DNA of 64,000 nucleotides from Serratia symbiotica (GCA_900016775.1 LN890288.1:186001-250000), one strand, 5' to 3'. Counted from the first letter of the stretch, positions 41,821 through 54,614 are shown. Notes: generated by a model not told the origin, from the sequence alone. Translations and numbers: made by a program.

Positions 41821-43062
41821 ATGTTTAAACGTCGAGTAGTTGTGACTGGATTAGGCATATTATCTCCTATTGGTAATACAGTAGAAGCTACTTGGAATGC
41901 TTTACTTTCTGGTCAAAGTGGAATTAGTTTAATAAAACATTTTGATACTACTCCTTATTCAACAAAATTTGCTGGTTTAGTTAAGAATTTTAATTCAGAT
42001 AAATTTATTTCTCATAAAGATAAACGTAAAATGGACATTTTTATTCAATATGGGATTATTGCAGGTATACAAGCTATGCAAGATGCTGGATTAGAAACAC
42101 TAAAATTAAATTCAGAACGTATTGGAGTTTCTATTGGTTCTGGAATTGGTGGTTTAGGTTTAATAGAAAAAAATTATGATTTATTAATTAATAAAGGTCC
42201 ACGAAAAATTAGTCCATTTTTTGTACCGTCTACTATTATCAATATGATAGCAGGTTATCTTACTATAATTTATGGTATGTATGGACCCAGTATTTCTATT
42301 GCTACTGCTTGTACTTCTGGTATACATAATATTGGTCATGCTGCACGTATTATTTCTTATAATGATGCAGATATTATGTTAGCGGGGGGAGCAGAAAAAG
42401 CTAGCACTCCTTTAGGTATTGGAGGATTTAGTGCGGTACGTGCATTATCTACTAGAAATGATAATCCACAAGCGGCTAGTCGTCCATGGGATAAAGATAG
42501 AGATGGATTTGTGCTTGGTGATGGAGCAGGTATAATAGTATTAGAAGAATATGAACATGCTAAAAATCGTGGCGCATATATTTATTCTGAAGTACTTGGT
42601 TTTGGTATGAGTAGTGATGCTTATCATATTACTGCACCATCAAAAAATGGTATAGGTGCTGCATTAGCAATGAAAAATGCTCTTATTGATGCCAAATTAG
42701 ATGTATCAAAAATTGGTTATATTAATGCACATGGTACATCAACTTTAATTGGAGATAAAGCTGAAGTAGAAGCAGTTAAATCAGTTTTTGGAGTTAATGC
42801 AAAAAAAATAATGATTAGTTCTACTAAATCTATGACAGGACATTTATTAGGTGCATCTGGTGCAATAGAATCTATTTTTACTATCTTAGCATTACGTGAT
42901 CAAGTAGTACCTCCAACTATTAATTTAGATAATCCTGATAAAAATTGTGATTTAGATTTCGTTCCAAATGAAGCACGACAAGTTAATCATCTTAAGTATA
43001 CTCTTTGTAATTCTTTTGGTTTTGGTGGTACTAATGGTTCACTAATATTTTCTAGAGTATAA
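41821..43062 (+). CDS. fabF: 3-oxoacyl-ACP synthase II (KAS II)
   Basis: FabF elongates acyl chains by condensation with malonyl-ACP. The 413-residue protein is the same length as E. coli FabF. The catalytic Cys lies in TACTSGIHN (about 163), and the two His in [10 protein letters not shown] (about 303) and [11 protein letters not shown] (about 340). The C-terminus [14 protein letters not shown] is typical. pabC, which follows in E. coli, is missing; mltG starts 277 bp later. If no FabB exists elsewhere, FabF may be the only elongating synthase. Confidence 0.97.
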   Translation: MFKRRVVVTGLGILSPIGNTVEATWNALLSGQSGISLIKHFDTTPYSTKFAGLVKNFNSDKFISHKDKRKMDIFIQYGIIAGIQAMQDAGLETLKLNSERIGVSIGSGIGGLGLIEKNYDLLINKGPRKISPFFVPSTIINMIAGYLTIIYGMYGPSISIATACTSGIHNIGHAARIISYNDADIMLAGGAEKASTPLGIGGFSAVRALSTRNDNPQAASRPWDKDRDGFVLGDGAGIIVLEEYEHAKNRGAYIYSEVLGFGMSSDAYHITAPSKNGIGAALAMKNALIDAKLDVSKIGYINAHGTSTLIGDKAEVEAVKSVFGVNAKKIMISSTKSMTGHLLGASGAIESIFTILALRDQVVPPTINLDNPDKNCDLDFVPNEARQVNHLKYTLCNSFGFGGTNGSLIFSRV

Positions 43063-43339
43063 TTTTATATTCTATTTTTTTTTAAAAAATATTTATTTAT
43101 TTTAAAATAATATATTATTAAAATAATTATTTTTAATTTTTAATTTTTTATTTTAATATTAAAGATTATTTTATAATTATTTTTATTTTTTTTAAAATTT
43201 GAAATAATTTTATTAAAATAAAAATTTAATTTAATATATTATATAATATTTTATTTAACAAATTTTGTATTTATATTTATTAATTATTTTTTAAAAAATT
43301 AATAAAATAAAAACATTTAATTATAATTATGTTTGTTGA

Positions 43340-44347
43340 ATGAAAAAAATAAAATTAAATATTTTATTTATTATTATTGTTTTTATTTTTTTTGGTTATT
43401 ATAAATTTGAATGTATTTTAAATACACCGTTAAATATACAACAAGAAATAATATTTAAATTATCACCTGGTAAAGGTATTTTAGTATTACATAAATTATT
43501 AATACATAATAAATTAATATGTAATAATAAATGGTTATTATGGTTATTAATAGTTAAATCACATTTTATAGTTTTAAAAGCTGGTACTTATCGTTTAATA
43601 CCAGGTATGACAATAAATAAAATATTAAAATTATTAACTATTGGTAAAGAAGCTCAATTTATTATACGTTTTATAGAAGGTTCATGTTTATCTAATTGGA
43701 TAAAAATATTACAACATTCTAAATATTTAAAACATACTATATTAAATAAGAATCATTTAGAAATTATTTTTACTTCTAGTAAATATAAAAATAATAATTT
43801 AGAAGGACAATTCTACCCAGATACTTATCAATATTCTACAGAAATTAGTGATATAGATTTACTTAAAATTGCTTATGCACGTATGAATAAAATATTAGGA
43901 GATATATGGAATAAACGTGATATTAATTTGCCATATAAAAAACCATATGATTTATTAATTATGGCATCAATTATTGAAAAGGAAACAGCATTATCATCTG
44001 AACGAAGTAAAATTGCTTCAGTTTTTATTAATCGATTACGTATTGGTATGAGATTGCAAAGTGATCCTACAGTAATTTATGGTATGGGTAATACTTATAA
44101 TGGTTATATTACTCATCAAGATTTAGTTACTATTACTTCATATAATACTTATGTAATTACTGGTCTTCCACCTACCCCTATAGCTATGCCAGGTATGGCT
44201 TCATTAAAAGCAGCTGCGAATCCAGATAAAACATCTTATTTATATTTTGTTGCTGATGGTAAAGGTGGTCATACATTTACTTCTAATTTAATACATCATA
44301 ATAAAGCAGTTCATATCTATAGAGAGAATTTAAAAAGTGAAAAGTAA
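43340..44347 (+). CDS. mltG: Endolytic murein transglycosylase MltG
   Basis: MltG cuts growing peptidoglycan strands at the inner membrane. The 335-residue protein has an N-terminal membrane anchor (residues 5-22, [14 protein letters not shown]), a LysM-like region with [13 protein letters not shown], and the YceG domain with the catalytic Glu in [15 protein letters not shown], plus [18 protein letters not shown] and [14 protein letters not shown]. Its end overlaps the tmk start by 11 bp. The ribosome binding site is weak. Retention suggests that the cell still builds peptidoglycan. Confidence 0.95.
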   Translation: MKKIKLNILFIIIVFIFFGYYKFECILNTPLNIQQEIIFKLSPGKGILVLHKLLIHNKLICNNKWLLWLLIVKSHFIVLKAGTYRLIPGMTINKILKLLTIGKEAQFIIRFIEGSCLSNWIKILQHSKYLKHTILNKNHLEIIFTSSKYKNNNLEGQFYPDTYQYSTEISDIDLLKIAYARMNKILGDIWNKRDINLPYKKPYDLLIMASIIEKETALSSERSKIASVFINRLRIGMRLQSDPTVIYGMGNTYNGYITHQDLVTITSYNTYVITGLPPTPIAMPGMASLKAAANPDKTSYLYFVADGKGGHTFTSNLIHHNKAVHIYRENLKSEK

Positions 44348-44981
44348 ATTTATTGTTATTGAAGGATTAGAGGGATCAGGAAAAACTACTGCATGTGATA
44401 CTGTAGCTAATTTATTACGTGAATATTCCATTAATGATATTGTATTTACACGTGAACCTGGGGGTACACCTTTAGCAGAAGAATTACGTAATTTAATTAA
44501 ACATGGAATATTAGGAGATATACCAACAATTAATACAGAAGTTTTAATGTTGTATGCTGCTCGTGTACAGTTAGTAGAAACGGTAATTAAACCTGCTTTA
44601 ATACGTGGTGCTTATGTAGTAGGTGATCGTCATGATTTATCATCACAAGCTTATCAAGGAGGTGGACGAGGTATAAATTCAAAATTATTACTTTTATTAC
44701 ATAATTTTTTATTAGAAGGATTTTATCCAAATCTTACTTTATATTTAGATTTACCACCATTAATTGGTTTACAACGTGTAAAAAAACGTAATATATCAGA
44801 TCGTATTGAACAAGAAACATTATCATTTTTTATTCGAACTCGTGCTCAATATTTAGCATTGGCAGAAAAAGATAAATCAATTATTATTATTGATGCAACG
44901 CAATCACTTAAGAAAGTTACTATTTCTATTCGTTCTCATGTTAGTATTTGGTTAAAAAAACAGGTAAATATTTATGAATAA
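44337..44981 (+). CDS. tmk: Thymidylate kinase (GTG start)
   Basis: Tmk phosphorylates dTMP to dTDP. The 214-residue protein has the P-loop [10 protein letters not shown], the DRHD motif with [11 protein letters not shown], and TREPGGT, all as in E. coli. Translation starts at GTG 44337 inside the end of mltG, giving [10 protein letters not shown]; no ATG start fits. It overlaps holB by 8 bp. Overlaps on both sides indicate a coupled mltG-tmk-holB unit. Confidence 0.95.
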   Translation: MKSKFIVIEGLEGSGKTTACDTVANLLREYSINDIVFTREPGGTPLAEELRNLIKHGILGDIPTINTEVLMLYAARVQLVETVIKPALIRGAYVVGDRHDLSSQAYQGGGRGINSKLLLLLHNFLLEGFYPNLTLYLDLPPLIGLQRVKKRNISDRIEQETLSFFIRTRAQYLALAEKDKSIIIIDATQSLKKVTISIRSHVSIWLKKQVNIYE

Positions 44982-45954
44982 ATATCCTTGGTTAAGTGTT
45001 ATTTATCATAATTTAATTAAATATTATTCTACCGGTAAAGGACATCATGCATTGTTATTACATTCTTTTGAAGATAATGGAGAATTTATATTAATTTCTA
45101 AATTTCATTGTTGGTTACTTTGTCAACAACGTAAAAATGAATATAGTTGCAATAAATGTCATAGTTGTTCTTTATTATTATCAGGTAATCACCCAGATTA
45201 TTATTATTTAATACCAGAAAAAAATCAAAAAACTTTAAGTATTATAAAAATTCGTCAAATTATAGAAAAACTTTATTTTTGTTCACAACAAAATGGAAAT
45301 AAAGTTATTTGGATTCCAGAATCGGAATTACTAACAGAAGAAGCAGCTAATGCTCTTCTTAAAATTTTAGAAGAACCACCAGAAAAAACATATTTTTTTT
45401 TAAGTTGTCGTTATCCATTACGATTGTTAGCAACATTACGTAGTAGATGTTTATATTGGAGATTAAATAGTCCTGATGAAAAATTAAGTATAGAATGGTT
45501 AAGTAATCACGTATCAGGTAATTTAATTAATTATTATATAGCATTAGGTTTATATAATGGTTCACCAATTGCTGCTAAGAATTTTTTACAATCAAATCGT
45601 TGGAAACAACGTATTATTTTATGTTCTATATTAAGTAAAGCTATATTAAAAAAGGATATGTTATTATTATTACCAGTATTAAATGATGTAAATGTAATAG
45701 AATATATATATTGGTTATCTACGTTATTAATAGATACTATAAAATTTAAACAAAATTTGTTAAAATATATTTTAAATAAAGATCAAAAGTTATTATTATT
45801 ACAATTATCTAATTGTATATGTAATATATCTTTATTAAAAATAATAAAAAAATGGTTAATTTGTCGTTATCAATTATTAAATTTTACAGGAATAAATCGT
45901 GAATTATTATTAACTAAACAATTATTAGATTGGGAATATATGTTTAATATTTAA
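44974..45954 (+). CDS. holB: DNA polymerase III delta-prime subunit
   Basis: HolB is a clamp-loader subunit of the replicase. The 326-residue protein (E. coli 334) has a zinc module with four Cys ([16 protein letters not shown], about 50-65), the AAA+ fold with [11 protein letters not shown] and LRSRC, and the C-terminal collar with [14 protein letters not shown]. It is shortened by a few residues at the C-terminus. tmk overlaps its start, and the convergent trkH lies 69 bp beyond its end. Confidence 0.93.
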   Translation: MNKYPWLSVIYHNLIKYYSTGKGHHALLLHSFEDNGEFILISKFHCWLLCQQRKNEYSCNKCHSCSLLLSGNHPDYYYLIPEKNQKTLSIIKIRQIIEKLYFCSQQNGNKVIWIPESELLTEEAANALLKILEEPPEKTYFFLSCRYPLRLLATLRSRCLYWRLNSPDEKLSIEWLSNHVSGNLINYYIALGLYNGSPIAAKNFLQSNRWKQRIILCSILSKAILKKDMLLLLPVLNDVNVIEYIYWLSTLLIDTIKFKQNLLKYILNKDQKLLLLQLSNCICNISLLKIIKKWLICRYQLLNFTGINRELLLTKQLLDWEYMFNI

Positions 45955-46023
45955 AATAGTTTTTAATTTTTAATATAAATAAATATATTTTAAAAAAATA
46001 AATATTATATAAATTAATTATTA

Positions 46024-47475
46024 TTATTTACGCCAAAATGTAGGTGTAAATAATACTAATAATGTAAATATTTCTAAACGTCCAAAAAGCATTATTATTA
46101 TTAATATCCATTTTGTTATTGATGGCATATAAATAAAATTATTAGATATTATACCTAATCCAGGTCCTAAATTATTTAATGATGTTATCATTGCAGAAAA
46201 AGCAGAAAGATTATCAATTCCAGTAGAAATAATTACAAATATTCCAAAAATAAATATTAAAGCATAAGCTGAAAAAAATCCCCATATTGCATCAAGAATA
46301 CGATTTGATAATGTAAAATTACTTAATTTAATAGTATAAATAGCTTTTGGGTGTATTAATCTTTTTAATTCACGAGAACCTTGTAAATATAATAATAGTA
46401 TTCGAATTACTTTTACACCTCCACTAGTAGAACCTGCACAACCCCCAATAAAAGAAGAACATAATAATAATATAGGTAAAAATGATGGCCATTTAGAAAA
46501 ATTATCAATAGTAAATCCTGCAGTAGTAGATATTGATATTGCATGAAAGAATGCTTTATTTAAAGTTTCTATATTTGTTTTATATACATTATATTCCCAT
46601 AACATTAATGTACATATTATTATTAATGTTAATTGTATGAATATAAATATACGAAATTCAAAATCTAACCAATAATTTTTAAAATTATATTTAGTTAATA
46701 ATCCGAAATGTAAATTATAATTACAACTAGAAATAATTAAAAAAATAGCAGTAATTACATTAATAATAGGACTTGAATAATAACCAATATTAGCATCATG
46801 AGTAGAAAAACCTCCAATAGAAATAATAGAAAAACTATGACTAATAGCATCAAAAATTGGCATTCCTACTATCCATAATGATATAGAACAAATAATAGTT
46901 AATAATATATAAATAAGCCATAAAGTTTTAGCAGTTTCTGCAATACGTGGATAAATTTTATTATCTTTTAATGGGCCAGGAATTTCTGCTCGATATAATT
47001 GCATACCACCAACACCAAGTATCGGTAATATAGCTACTGTTAAAACAATAATTCCCATTCCACCTATCCACTGTAGCATTTGTCGATAAAATAGAATAGC
47101 TTTTGGTAATGAATCTAACTCTATTAATATAGTAGCACCGGTAGTTGTTAAACCAGAAAAAGATTCAAAGAAAGAATCTGTTAATGATAAATTTGGTTTA
47201 TTTAAAAATAAAAAAGGTAATGAACCTATACTACCTAATATAATCCAAAGAAATACTACTATAAAAAAACCTTCACGTGGTTTTAATTCATATTTTTTTT
47301 GTCGATAAGGAAACCATAATATAAAACCAAAAATTATTGTTACAAAAAAAGTTTTACTAAATGCTTGACTTGCTCCATCTTGATATATTAATGATATTAA
47401 TATAGGAATAAACATCGTTCCAGAAAAGAGTATAACTAGTAAACCAATAATACGAATTGTAACACGAAAATACAT
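46024..47475 (-). CDS. trkH: Trk potassium uptake protein TrkH
   Basis: TrkH is the membrane channel subunit of the Trk K+ uptake system and works with the cytoplasmic TrkA. The 483-residue protein has the E. coli TrkH length and the four selectivity-filter repeats: LTTTGATILI, SIGGFSTHDANIGYY, SISTTAGFTID and LNNLGPGLG. Conserved loops QWIGGMGIIVLTVAILP and GGCAGSTSGGVKVIRI are also intact. With KefB in the same window, both K+ uptake and efflux are kept. TrkA is not seen here. It is divergent from sodA. Confidence 0.96.
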   Translation of the reverse strand: MYFRVTIRIIGLLVILFSGTMFIPILISLIYQDGASQAFSKTFFVTIIFGFILWFPYRQKKYELKPREGFFIVVFLWIILGSIGSLPFLFLNKPNLSLTDSFFESFSGLTTTGATILIELDSLPKAILFYRQMLQWIGGMGIIVLTVAILPILGVGGMQLYRAEIPGPLKDNKIYPRIAETAKTLWLIYILLTIICSISLWIVGMPIFDAISHSFSIISIGGFSTHDANIGYYSSPIINVITAIFLIISSCNYNLHFGLLTKYNFKNYWLDFEFRIFIFIQLTLIIICTLMLWEYNVYKTNIETLNKAFFHAISISTTAGFTIDNFSKWPSFLPILLLCSSFIGGCAGSTSGGVKVIRILLLYLQGSRELKRLIHPKAIYTIKLSNFTLSNRILDAIWGFFSAYALIFIFGIFVIISTGIDNLSAFSAMITSLNNLGPGLGIISNNFIYMPSITKWILIIIMLFGRLEIFTLLVLFTPTFWRK

Positions 47476-47953
47476 TTCAAAATAATCCTTAATGATTTAA
47501 TTATAGAGAATTATCATGAAATATATATATTTAATAAAATTAATAAAATAAAATTATTTATTTTTTGATAAATAATCTAATATTAATTAGATTATTTAAA
47601 GTATATTTGTTTATTTTTAAATTAAATTATAAAATTAATTTTAATGAAACTTTAATTAAACAATAATTATAATTAATATAAATATATATTTATAAATGTA
47701 AAAAATAAAATTTTAAAATTAATTATTAATTTATAATATTTATAATAAATACAAAATTGTAAAATTATTTTAATAAATTATTATTTTTTTATAAATATAT
47801 ATAACTATTATTATATAATAAATTATTTTTTTTATAATTTAAATATATTATTATATAATATTATTTATTAATTAAGTATTATTTATTTACTATAATGATT
47901 TTACTTAATATAATGTTTTATTATAATAAAATTTATGATAGGGGATATTTATT
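47476..47953. promoter_or_regulatory. Divergent trkH/sodA region with a 28-bp palindrome
   Basis: These 478 bp separate trkH (minus) and sodA (plus). At 47570-47597 a perfect 12-bp inverted repeat (AAATAATCTAAT / ATTAGATTATTT) surrounds ATTA. It lies about 95 bp before trkH and about 356 bp before sodA, so it could be an operator or hairpin in the trkH leader. sodA has a strong ribosome binding site (TAGGGGAT). Nothing clearly matches SoxS or Fur sites. Confidence 0.4.
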
Positions 47954-48577
47954 ATGTCGTATTTACTACCATCTTTACCATATACTTATGATGCATTTGA
48001 ACCATTTTTTGATAAAAAAACTATGAAAATTCATCATACTAAACATCATCAAACTTATATTGATAATGCTAATTCTATTTTAGAAATGTACCCAGAATTA
48101 AAGAAATATACTGCTGAAGAATTAATGAAACATTTAGATCAAATACCAAGTAATAAACGTTTATTTATGAAAAATAATATTGGAGGTCATATTAATCATA
48201 GTTTTTTTTGGAAAAATTTAAAAATGGGAACTCATTTATCAGGTAAATTAAAAGAAGCTATTGAACATGATTTTAATAATATTAAAACGTTTAAAGAAAT
48301 ATTTGAAAAAGTAGCAATAACTCATTTTGGATCAGGTTGGGTGTGGTTAGTATTACAAAATCATAAATTAGTTATAGTATCTACTATTAATCAAGATAAT
48401 CCACTAATGGGTAAAGTAGTATCTGGTACATTAGGTTTTCCTATTATTGCTTTAGATTTATGGGAACATGCTTATTATCTAAAATATCAAAATAAAAAAT
48501 CTGATTATATTAAAGCCTTTTGGAATATAGTTAATTGGGAAGAAGCTTCTTTAAATTTTTTAAAACAAAATAATTAA
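47954..48577 (+). CDS. sodA: Superoxide dismutase, Mn type
   Basis: SodA converts superoxide to hydrogen peroxide and oxygen in the cytoplasm. The 207-residue protein (E. coli SodA 206) has the metal ligands in [10 protein letters not shown] (His), [11 protein letters not shown] (His) and [12 protein letters not shown] (Asp and His). The start [17 protein letters not shown] and the NQDNPLMG loop are closer to Mn-SodA than Fe-SodB. A clear terminator follows. No catalase gene is seen in this window. Confidence 0.95.
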   Translation: MSYLLPSLPYTYDAFEPFFDKKTMKIHHTKHHQTYIDNANSILEMYPELKKYTAEELMKHLDQIPSNKRLFMKNNIGGHINHSFFWKNLKMGTHLSGKLKEAIEHDFNNIKTFKEIFEKVAITHFGSGWVWLVLQNHKLVIVSTINQDNPLMGKVVSGTLGFPIIALDLWEHAYYLKYQNKKSDYIKAFWNIVNWEEASLNFLKQNN

Positions 48578-48588
48578 AAATTTATTTT

Positions 48589-48620
48589 TTAAAAATGCTC
48601 ATAATTATGAGCATTTTTAA
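48589..48620 (+). terminator. Rho-independent terminator after sodA
   Basis: A 14-bp stem whose core is AAAAATGCTCAT/ATGAGCATTTTT surrounds an AATT loop. It starts 12 bp after the sodA stop and ends in a T-run. It also faces the end of lapA further downstream, though 587 bp separate them. Confidence 0.85.
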
Positions 48621-49206
48621 TAAAATTCTTTTAAATAAACAAATGTATTTTATTGTATTTATTTATTTAAAATATTAATCATAAAAAATTTATTTTTAAT
48701 TAATCTTGATATTGTATTATTTAATTAATTATACTAAATATATTTTATGATTATTTATTATGTTGTATTTATATTAATTTTAATTATTTTATTAATAATT
48801 TTTATATTTAATTAATATTAGTTTTAATTATATCTTATTTTTAATATAATAAATAATGTAAATATAATTTATTTTATAAATTTATATTTATAATATTAAA
48901 ATGTAATTTAATTTATTTTTTATTATTATTTTTTATTATTATAAAATAAGATGTTAATTTAATATTAATATTTTATTTATTATATAAAATATATAAAATA
49001 ATTTAATTTATATATAAATTTATTATTTTAATTTTATTAAAATTTAATAAATTATAATTTGTTTTTAATATTTTTTTAAAATATATTAATTATATAAATA
49101 TATTCAACAAATTTATTGAATTATATAAAATATTTTTATATTAAAATATATAATTATATATTAAAATAATTTTTTAAAATAAATAATTATCATATTTTGT
49201 AATGAA
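48621..49206. other. Gene-free region between sodA and lapA
   Basis: These 586 bp of almost pure A/T lie between convergent sodA and lapA. lapB follows lapA in E. coli and would be read leftward through this stretch; I see no alignable trace of its TPR repeats or zinc ribbon. Confidence 0.4.
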
Positions 49207-49488
49207 TTAAATTGTTGATTTTGACAATAATTTAATTTGTAATTTTAATTTTTTAATTTTGTGTTTTGCTTTTCTTAATTCGATATAATTACGTATATAA
49301 TATAAACTAAAAATTATCCATCCAAAAATAAAACCAGATCCAAATAATATTCCTAATAAAATTGAAATATTATAATTTCCTTGAGAAATTAGATAATTAA
49401 AATTTATTATTTGATTATTATTAATAGTTAAAATAATAACAAGTATACAAATTACTAATGTAGAGAAAAAAAATATTAAATATTTCAC
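49207..49488 (-). CDS. lapA: Lipopolysaccharide assembly protein A
   Basis: LapA is a small inner-membrane protein that works with LapB in LPS assembly and LpxC control in E. coli. The 93-residue protein has two hydrophobic segments (about 3-22 and 43-63), the conserved NFNYLISQGNYNISILLGILF and a basic coiled C-terminus. It matches E. coli YciS/LapA. No lapB is next to it. Its role without LapB is unclear. Confidence 0.85.
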   Translation of the reverse strand: MKYLIFFFSTLVICILVIILTINNNQIINFNYLISQGNYNISILLGILFGSGFIFGWIIFSLYYIRNYIELRKAKHKIKKLKLQIKLLSKSTI

Positions 49489-50205
<717 letters not shown>

Positions 50206-50235
50206 TCAGATTACTGTACGATTAAGAGATTGAAA

Positions 50236-50865
50236 ATGATTGGTTTAATTGGAAAAAAAATAGGCATGACACGTATTTTTACTAAAAATGGTTGTTCAAT
50301 ACCAATAACTGTAATTGAAATTACAGTTAATCGTGTTACGCAAGTGAAAGATTTAAATACTGACGGTTATAATGCTATTCAAGTAACTACTGGTAATAAA
50401 AAAACTAATCATATTAAAAAACCAATAGCTGGGCATTTTGCTAAAAATAGTGTTATAGCTGGGCGAGGTTTATGGGAGTTTCGTTTTAAAGAAAATAAAA
50501 AATTTTTAGTAGGTCAAGAAATAAATATAGAAATTTTTATTAATATTAAAAAAGTTGATATTACAGGTACTTCTAAAGGTAAGGGTTTTGCTGGAACTGT
50601 AAAACGTTGGAATTTTCGTACTCAAGATGCTACTCATGGTAATTCACTATCTCATCGTGTTCCGGGATCTATTGGTCAGAATCAAACACCAGGAAAGGTA
50701 TTTAAAGGTAAAAAAATGGCTGGTCATTTAGGCGATGAACGTATAACAATTCAAAGTTTAAATGTAATACGTATTGATACTGAACGTAATCTTTTATTAG
50801 TTAAAGGTGCAGTACCGGGAGCAGTTGGTGGAGATTTAATTATTAAACCAGCTGTAAAGATGTAA
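50236..50865 (+). CDS. rplC: 50S ribosomal protein L3
   Basis: L3 is an early-assembly 50S protein near the peptidyl-transferase centre. I use ATG 50236, which gives [15 protein letters not shown] and 209 residues as in E. coli; a TTG two codons upstream is less likely. The central [18 protein letters not shown] with the Gln that PrmB methylates is present. rplD follows after 12 bp. Confidence 0.97.
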   Translation: MIGLIGKKIGMTRIFTKNGCSIPITVIEITVNRVTQVKDLNTDGYNAIQVTTGNKKTNHIKKPIAGHFAKNSVIAGRGLWEFRFKENKKFLVGQEINIEIFINIKKVDITGTSKGKGFAGTVKRWNFRTQDATHGNSLSHRVPGSIGQNQTPGKVFKGKKMAGHLGDERITIQSLNVIRIDTERNLLLVKGAVPGAVGGDLIIKPAVKM

Positions 50866-50877
50866 AAGGGGGTAGCA

Positions 50878-51483
50878 ATGGAATTAGTATTAAAAGATAC
50901 ACATTGCACATTAAGTGTTTTAGAAACTATTTTTAATTGTGATTTTAATGAAGCATTAGTACATCAAGTTGTTGTGGCTTATAAAGCTACTGCGCGACAA
51001 GGTACTCGTTCTCAAAAAACTCGTTCTGAAGTATCTGGTTCTGGTAAAAAACCATGGCGACAAAAGGGAACTGGTCGTGCTCGTTCAGGTTCTTTACAAA
51101 GTCCCATTTGGCGTTCTGGTGGTATAACTTTTGCTTCTAAACCGCAAAATTATCATCAAAAAGTAAATAAAAAAATGTATCGTGGAGCATTAAAAAGTAT
51201 TTTTTCTGAATTAGTGCGTCAAAATCGTTTAATTGTTGTTGAAAAATTTTCTATAGAAATACCTAAAACTAAAATTTTAGTAAAAAAATTAAAAGAAATG
51301 GCATTAAAAAACGTTTTAATTATTACTTCTAAAATAAATCAAAATCTTTTTTTGGCTTCTAGAAATTTATATAAAATTAAAGTACTTGATGTAATTAATA
51401 TTAATCCAGTTAGTTTAATTACTTTTGAAAAAGTAATTATAACTGTTAGTGCTATAAAGCAAGTTGAGGAGATGCTATCATGA
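50878..51483 (+). CDS. rplD: 50S ribosomal protein L4
   Basis: L4 lines the exit tunnel and in E. coli represses its own S10 operon by attenuation. The 201-residue protein has the tunnel loop with [20 protein letters not shown] and [19 protein letters not shown] precedes the ATG. It overlaps rplW by 4 bp. Because the S10 leader looks eroded, its regulatory role may be lost while the ribosomal role remains. Confidence 0.97.
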   Translation: MELVLKDTHCTLSVLETIFNCDFNEALVHQVVVAYKATARQGTRSQKTRSEVSGSGKKPWRQKGTGRARSGSLQSPIWRSGGITFASKPQNYHQKVNKKMYRGALKSIFSELVRQNRLIVVEKFSIEIPKTKILVKKLKEMALKNVLIITSKINQNLFLASRNLYKIKVLDVININPVSLITFEKVIITVSAIKQVEEMLS

Positions 51484-51782
51484 TTTGTGAAGAACGTGTA
51501 TTAAAAATTTTATATTCACCACATGTATCTGAAAAAGCATCCAATATAATGAAAAAAAATAATACTCTTGTTTTGAAAGTTACAAAAAATGCTACTAAAT
51601 TAGAAATAAAATTTGCAGTACAAAAGTTATTTGAAGTAAAAGTAAAAAATGTTAATACGTTAATAGTAAAAGGAAAACAAAAGCGTCATGGTAAAAGTAT
51701 TGGTTATCGCAACGATTGGAAAAAGTCTTATGTGACTTTAAAAAAAGGTCAGCATTTGGATTTGATTAGTAATACTGAGTAA
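51480..51782 (+). CDS. rplW: 50S ribosomal protein L23
   Basis: L23 sits at the tunnel exit and docks SRP and trigger factor. The 100-residue protein equals E. coli L23 in length, with [11 protein letters not shown] near the start and [17 protein letters not shown] near the end. Its ATG overlaps the rplD stop (ATGA), which suggests coupled translation. rplB follows after 18 bp. Confidence 0.96.
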   Translation: MICEERVLKILYSPHVSEKASNIMKKNNTLVLKVTKNATKLEIKFAVQKLFEVKVKNVNTLIVKGKQKRHGKSIGYRNDWKKSYVTLKKGQHLDLISNTE

Positions 51783-51800
51783 GTTAGAGGATTTAGAGTA

Positions 51801-52625
51801 ATGACAATTGTTAAATGTAAACCTACATCTCCAGGTCGTCGTCATGTTGTAAAAGTTATTAATTATGACTTACATAAAGGTAAACCTTATTATCAATTAC
51901 TTGAAAAAAAGAAAAAAAGTGGGGGTCGTAATAATAATGGACGAATTACTACTCGTCATATTGGTGGTGGTCATAAACAACATTATCGTTTAATTGATTT
52001 TAAACGTAAAAAAGATGATATTCCTGGTATTGTTGAACGTTTTGAATACGATCCAAATCGTTCAGCTAACATTGCTTTAGTATTATATAAAGATGGTGAA
52101 CGTCGTTATATTTTATCGATAAAAGGTTTAAAAATTGGTAATCAAATTCAATGTGGTATTAATGCTGAAATTAAAGTAGGTAATACTTTACCAATACGTA
52201 ATATTCCTATAGGTTCAATAGTTCATAATGTAGAAATTAAACCAGGTAAAGGAGGTCAATTAGCACGTGCTGCTGGAGCATATATACAAATTATTTCTCG
52301 TGATAATTATTATGCTACTTTACGTTTACGATCTGGTGAAATACGTAAAGTTTTAATTGATTGTCGTGCTACTTTAGGTGAAGTAGATAATTCTGAACAT
52401 ATGCTTCGTATTTTAGGTAAAGCAGGTGCTTCACGTTGGCGTGGTATACGTCCTACTGTTCGTGGTACAGCAATGAATCCAGTTGATCATCCACATGGAG
52501 GAGGTGAAGGTCGTAATTTTGGTAAGCACCCAGTAACACCATGGGGTAAACAAACTAAAGGTAAAAAAACTCGTATGAATAAGCGTACTGATAAATATAT
52601 TATACGTCGTCGTCATGAAAAATAA
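51801..52625 (+). CDS. rplB: 50S ribosomal protein L2
   Basis: L2 is a core 50S protein needed for subunit joining. The 274-residue protein (E. coli 273) has the N-terminal [10 protein letters not shown], the [20 protein letters not shown] segment, and the C-terminal [19 protein letters not shown] with the conserved His. The basic tail is complete. rpsS follows after 19 bp. Confidence 0.98.
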   Translation: MTIVKCKPTSPGRRHVVKVINYDLHKGKPYYQLLEKKKKSGGRNNNGRITTRHIGGGHKQHYRLIDFKRKKDDIPGIVERFEYDPNRSANIALVLYKDGERRYILSIKGLKIGNQIQCGINAEIKVGNTLPIRNIPIGSIVHNVEIKPGKGGQLARAAGAYIQIISRDNYYATLRLRSGEIRKVLIDCRATLGEVDNSEHMLRILGKAGASRWRGIRPTVRGTAMNPVDHPHGGGEGRNFGKHPVTPWGKQTKGKKTRMNKRTDKYIIRRRHEK

Positions 52626-52644
52626 TTAGAGGATAAATAAGTTT

Positions 52645-52923
52645 ATGCCACGTTCTCTTAAAAAAGGTCCTTTTATTGATTTACATTTATTAAAGAAAGT
52701 AGAGAAAGCAGTAGAAAGTGGTAATAAAAAACCTTTAAAGACTTGGTCCCGTCGTTCAACAATTTTTCCTAATATGATAGGTTTAACTATTTCAGTACAT
52801 AATGGTCGTCAACATATACCAGTTTTTGTATCTGATGATATGATTGGTCATAAATTAGGTGAATTTTCACCAACTCGTACTTATCGAGGTCATACAGCTG
52901 ATAAAAAAGTTAAAAAACGTTAA
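52645..52923 (+). CDS. rpsS: 30S ribosomal protein S19
   Basis: S19 is a 30S head protein near the A-site finger and a partner of RimM, whose gene is also in the window. The 92-residue product begins [20 protein letters not shown] and has [20 protein letters not shown], like E. coli. GAGGATA precedes the ATG. Confidence 0.97.
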   Translation: MPRSLKKGPFIDLHLLKKVEKAVESGNKKPLKTWSRRSTIFPNMIGLTISVHNGRQHIPVFVSDDMIGHKLGEFSPTRTYRGHTADKKVKKR

Positions 52924-53274
<351 letters not shown>

Positions 53275-53291
53275 GATAACGGAGACTAGTA

Positions 53292-53990
53292 ATGGGTCAA
53301 AAAGTACATCCTAATGGTATTCGTTTAGGTATTATTAAATCATGGAGTTCTACATGGTATGCAAATACTAAAGAATTTGCTGATAATTTAAATAGTGATT
53401 TTGAAGTTCGTAGATTTTTAGATAAAGAATTAGAAAAAGCTTCAGTTTCACGTATTGTTATTGAACGTCCTTCAAAAAGTATTCGTGTAACTATTTACAC
53501 TTCTCGTCCAGGAATTGTTATTGGTAAAAAAGGTGAAGAAGTTGAAAAATTACGTAAAGCTATAGCACGTATTTCTAATGTCCCTGCACAAATTAATATT
53601 ACTGAAGTGCGTAAACCAGAAATTGATGCTAAATTAGTTGCAGATAGTATTACTTCTCAGTTAGAACGTCGTGTTATGTTTCGACGTGCTATGAAACGTG
53701 CTGTTCAAAACGCTATGCGTTTGGGTGCAAAAGGCATTAAAGTAAAAATAAGTGGACGTTTAGGTGGTGCAGAAATTGCACGTACTGAATGGTATCGTGA
53801 AGGTCGTGTTCCTTTACATACGTTACGTGCTGATATTGATTATAATATATCAGAAGCACATACTACTTGTGGTATAATTGGTGTTAAAGTATGGATTTTT
53901 AAAGGTGAAATACTTGGTGGTATGAAAATTGTAGATCAATTAGATTTAATTGATCAACCTAAAAAACAGCAGCGAAAAAACCGTAAGTAA
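53292..53990 (+). CDS. rpsC: 30S ribosomal protein S3
   Basis: S3 forms part of the mRNA entry tunnel and its helicase activity. The 232-residue protein begins [18 protein letters not shown] and has a KH domain with [16 protein letters not shown] and a C-terminal domain with [27 protein letters not shown] precedes the ATG. rplP follows after 13 bp. Confidence 0.97.
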   Translation: MGQKVHPNGIRLGIIKSWSSTWYANTKEFADNLNSDFEVRRFLDKELEKASVSRIVIERPSKSIRVTIYTSRPGIVIGKKGEEVEKLRKAIARISNVPAQINITEVRKPEIDAKLVADSITSQLERRVMFRRAMKRAVQNAMRLGAKGIKVKISGRLGGAEIARTEWYREGRVPLHTLRADIDYNISEAHTTCGIIGVKVWIFKGEILGGMKIVDQLDLIDQPKKQQRKNRK

Positions 53991-54003
53991 AGGAGAGTTG
54001 CTG

Positions 54004-54414
54004 ATGTTACAACCAAAATATACAAAATTTCGTAAAATGCATAAAGGTCGTAATCGTGGTTTAGCACGTGGTACAAATATTATTCATGGTATTTTTGGTT
54101 TAAAAGCTATTGGTCGAGGTCGTTTGAGTGCTCGTCAAATTGAAGCAGCACGACGAGCTATGACTAGAGCTGTTAAACGTCAAGGTAAAATTTGGATTCG
54201 TGTTTTTCCGGATAAACCAATTACTAAAAAACCATTAGAAGTACGTATGGGTAAAGGTAAAGGTAATGTTGAATATTGGGTTGCGCTAATTCAACCTGGA
54301 AAAATTTTATATGAAATAGATGGTGTAACAGAAGAACTTGCTCGTGAAGCATTTGAAGTAGCAGCAGATAAGATACCATTTAAAACTACATTTGTAACAA
54401 AAACGGTAATGTAA
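54004..54414 (+). CDS. rplP: 50S ribosomal protein L16
   Basis: L16 organises the A-site region of the 50S. I start it at ATG 54004 ([20 protein letters not shown]), which gives 136 residues as in E. coli and has AAGGAGAG upstream; a longer frame from 53950 would overlap rpsC without support. [20 protein letters not shown] is conserved. Its stop shares one base with the rpmC start. Confidence 0.97.
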   Translation: MLQPKYTKFRKMHKGRNRGLARGTNIIHGIFGLKAIGRGRLSARQIEAARRAMTRAVKRQGKIWIRVFPDKPITKKPLEVRMGKGKGNVEYWVALIQPGKILYEIDGVTEELAREAFEVAADKIPFKTTFVTKTVM

Positions 54415-54614
54415 TGAAAGTGAAAAACTTTTACGAAAAAAATTTAAAAGAGTTAAATATTGAATTGATTAATTTATTACGTGAAAAATTTAATTTACGT
54501 TTGCAAATATCTAGCGGTCAATTAAAACAGACTCATTTATTAAAACAAGTTCGTTGTAATATTGCACGTATAAAAACTTTATTGACTAAAAAAGCGAGTA
54601 ATATAAATGATTGA
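54414..54614 (+). CDS. rpmC: 50S ribosomal protein L29
   Basis: L29 is a helical protein near the tunnel exit. The 66-residue product (E. coli 63) has [19 protein letters not shown] and [20 protein letters not shown]. The ATG overlaps the rplP stop (TAATG), and its end overlaps rpsQ by 8 bp, so translation of the three is coupled. Confidence 0.95.
   Translation: MKVKNFYEKNLKELNIELINLLREKFNLRLQISSGQLKQTHLLKQVRCNIARIKTLLTKKASNIND

Noticed and set aside
50230..50235. TTG start for rplC two codons upstream of the ATG
   Set aside because: The ATG at 50236 matches E. coli L3 residue 1 and its 209-residue length.
53950..54003. Longer L16 frame starting inside rpsC
   Set aside because: It overlaps rpsC; ATG 54004 behind AAGGAGAG gives the exact L16 length.
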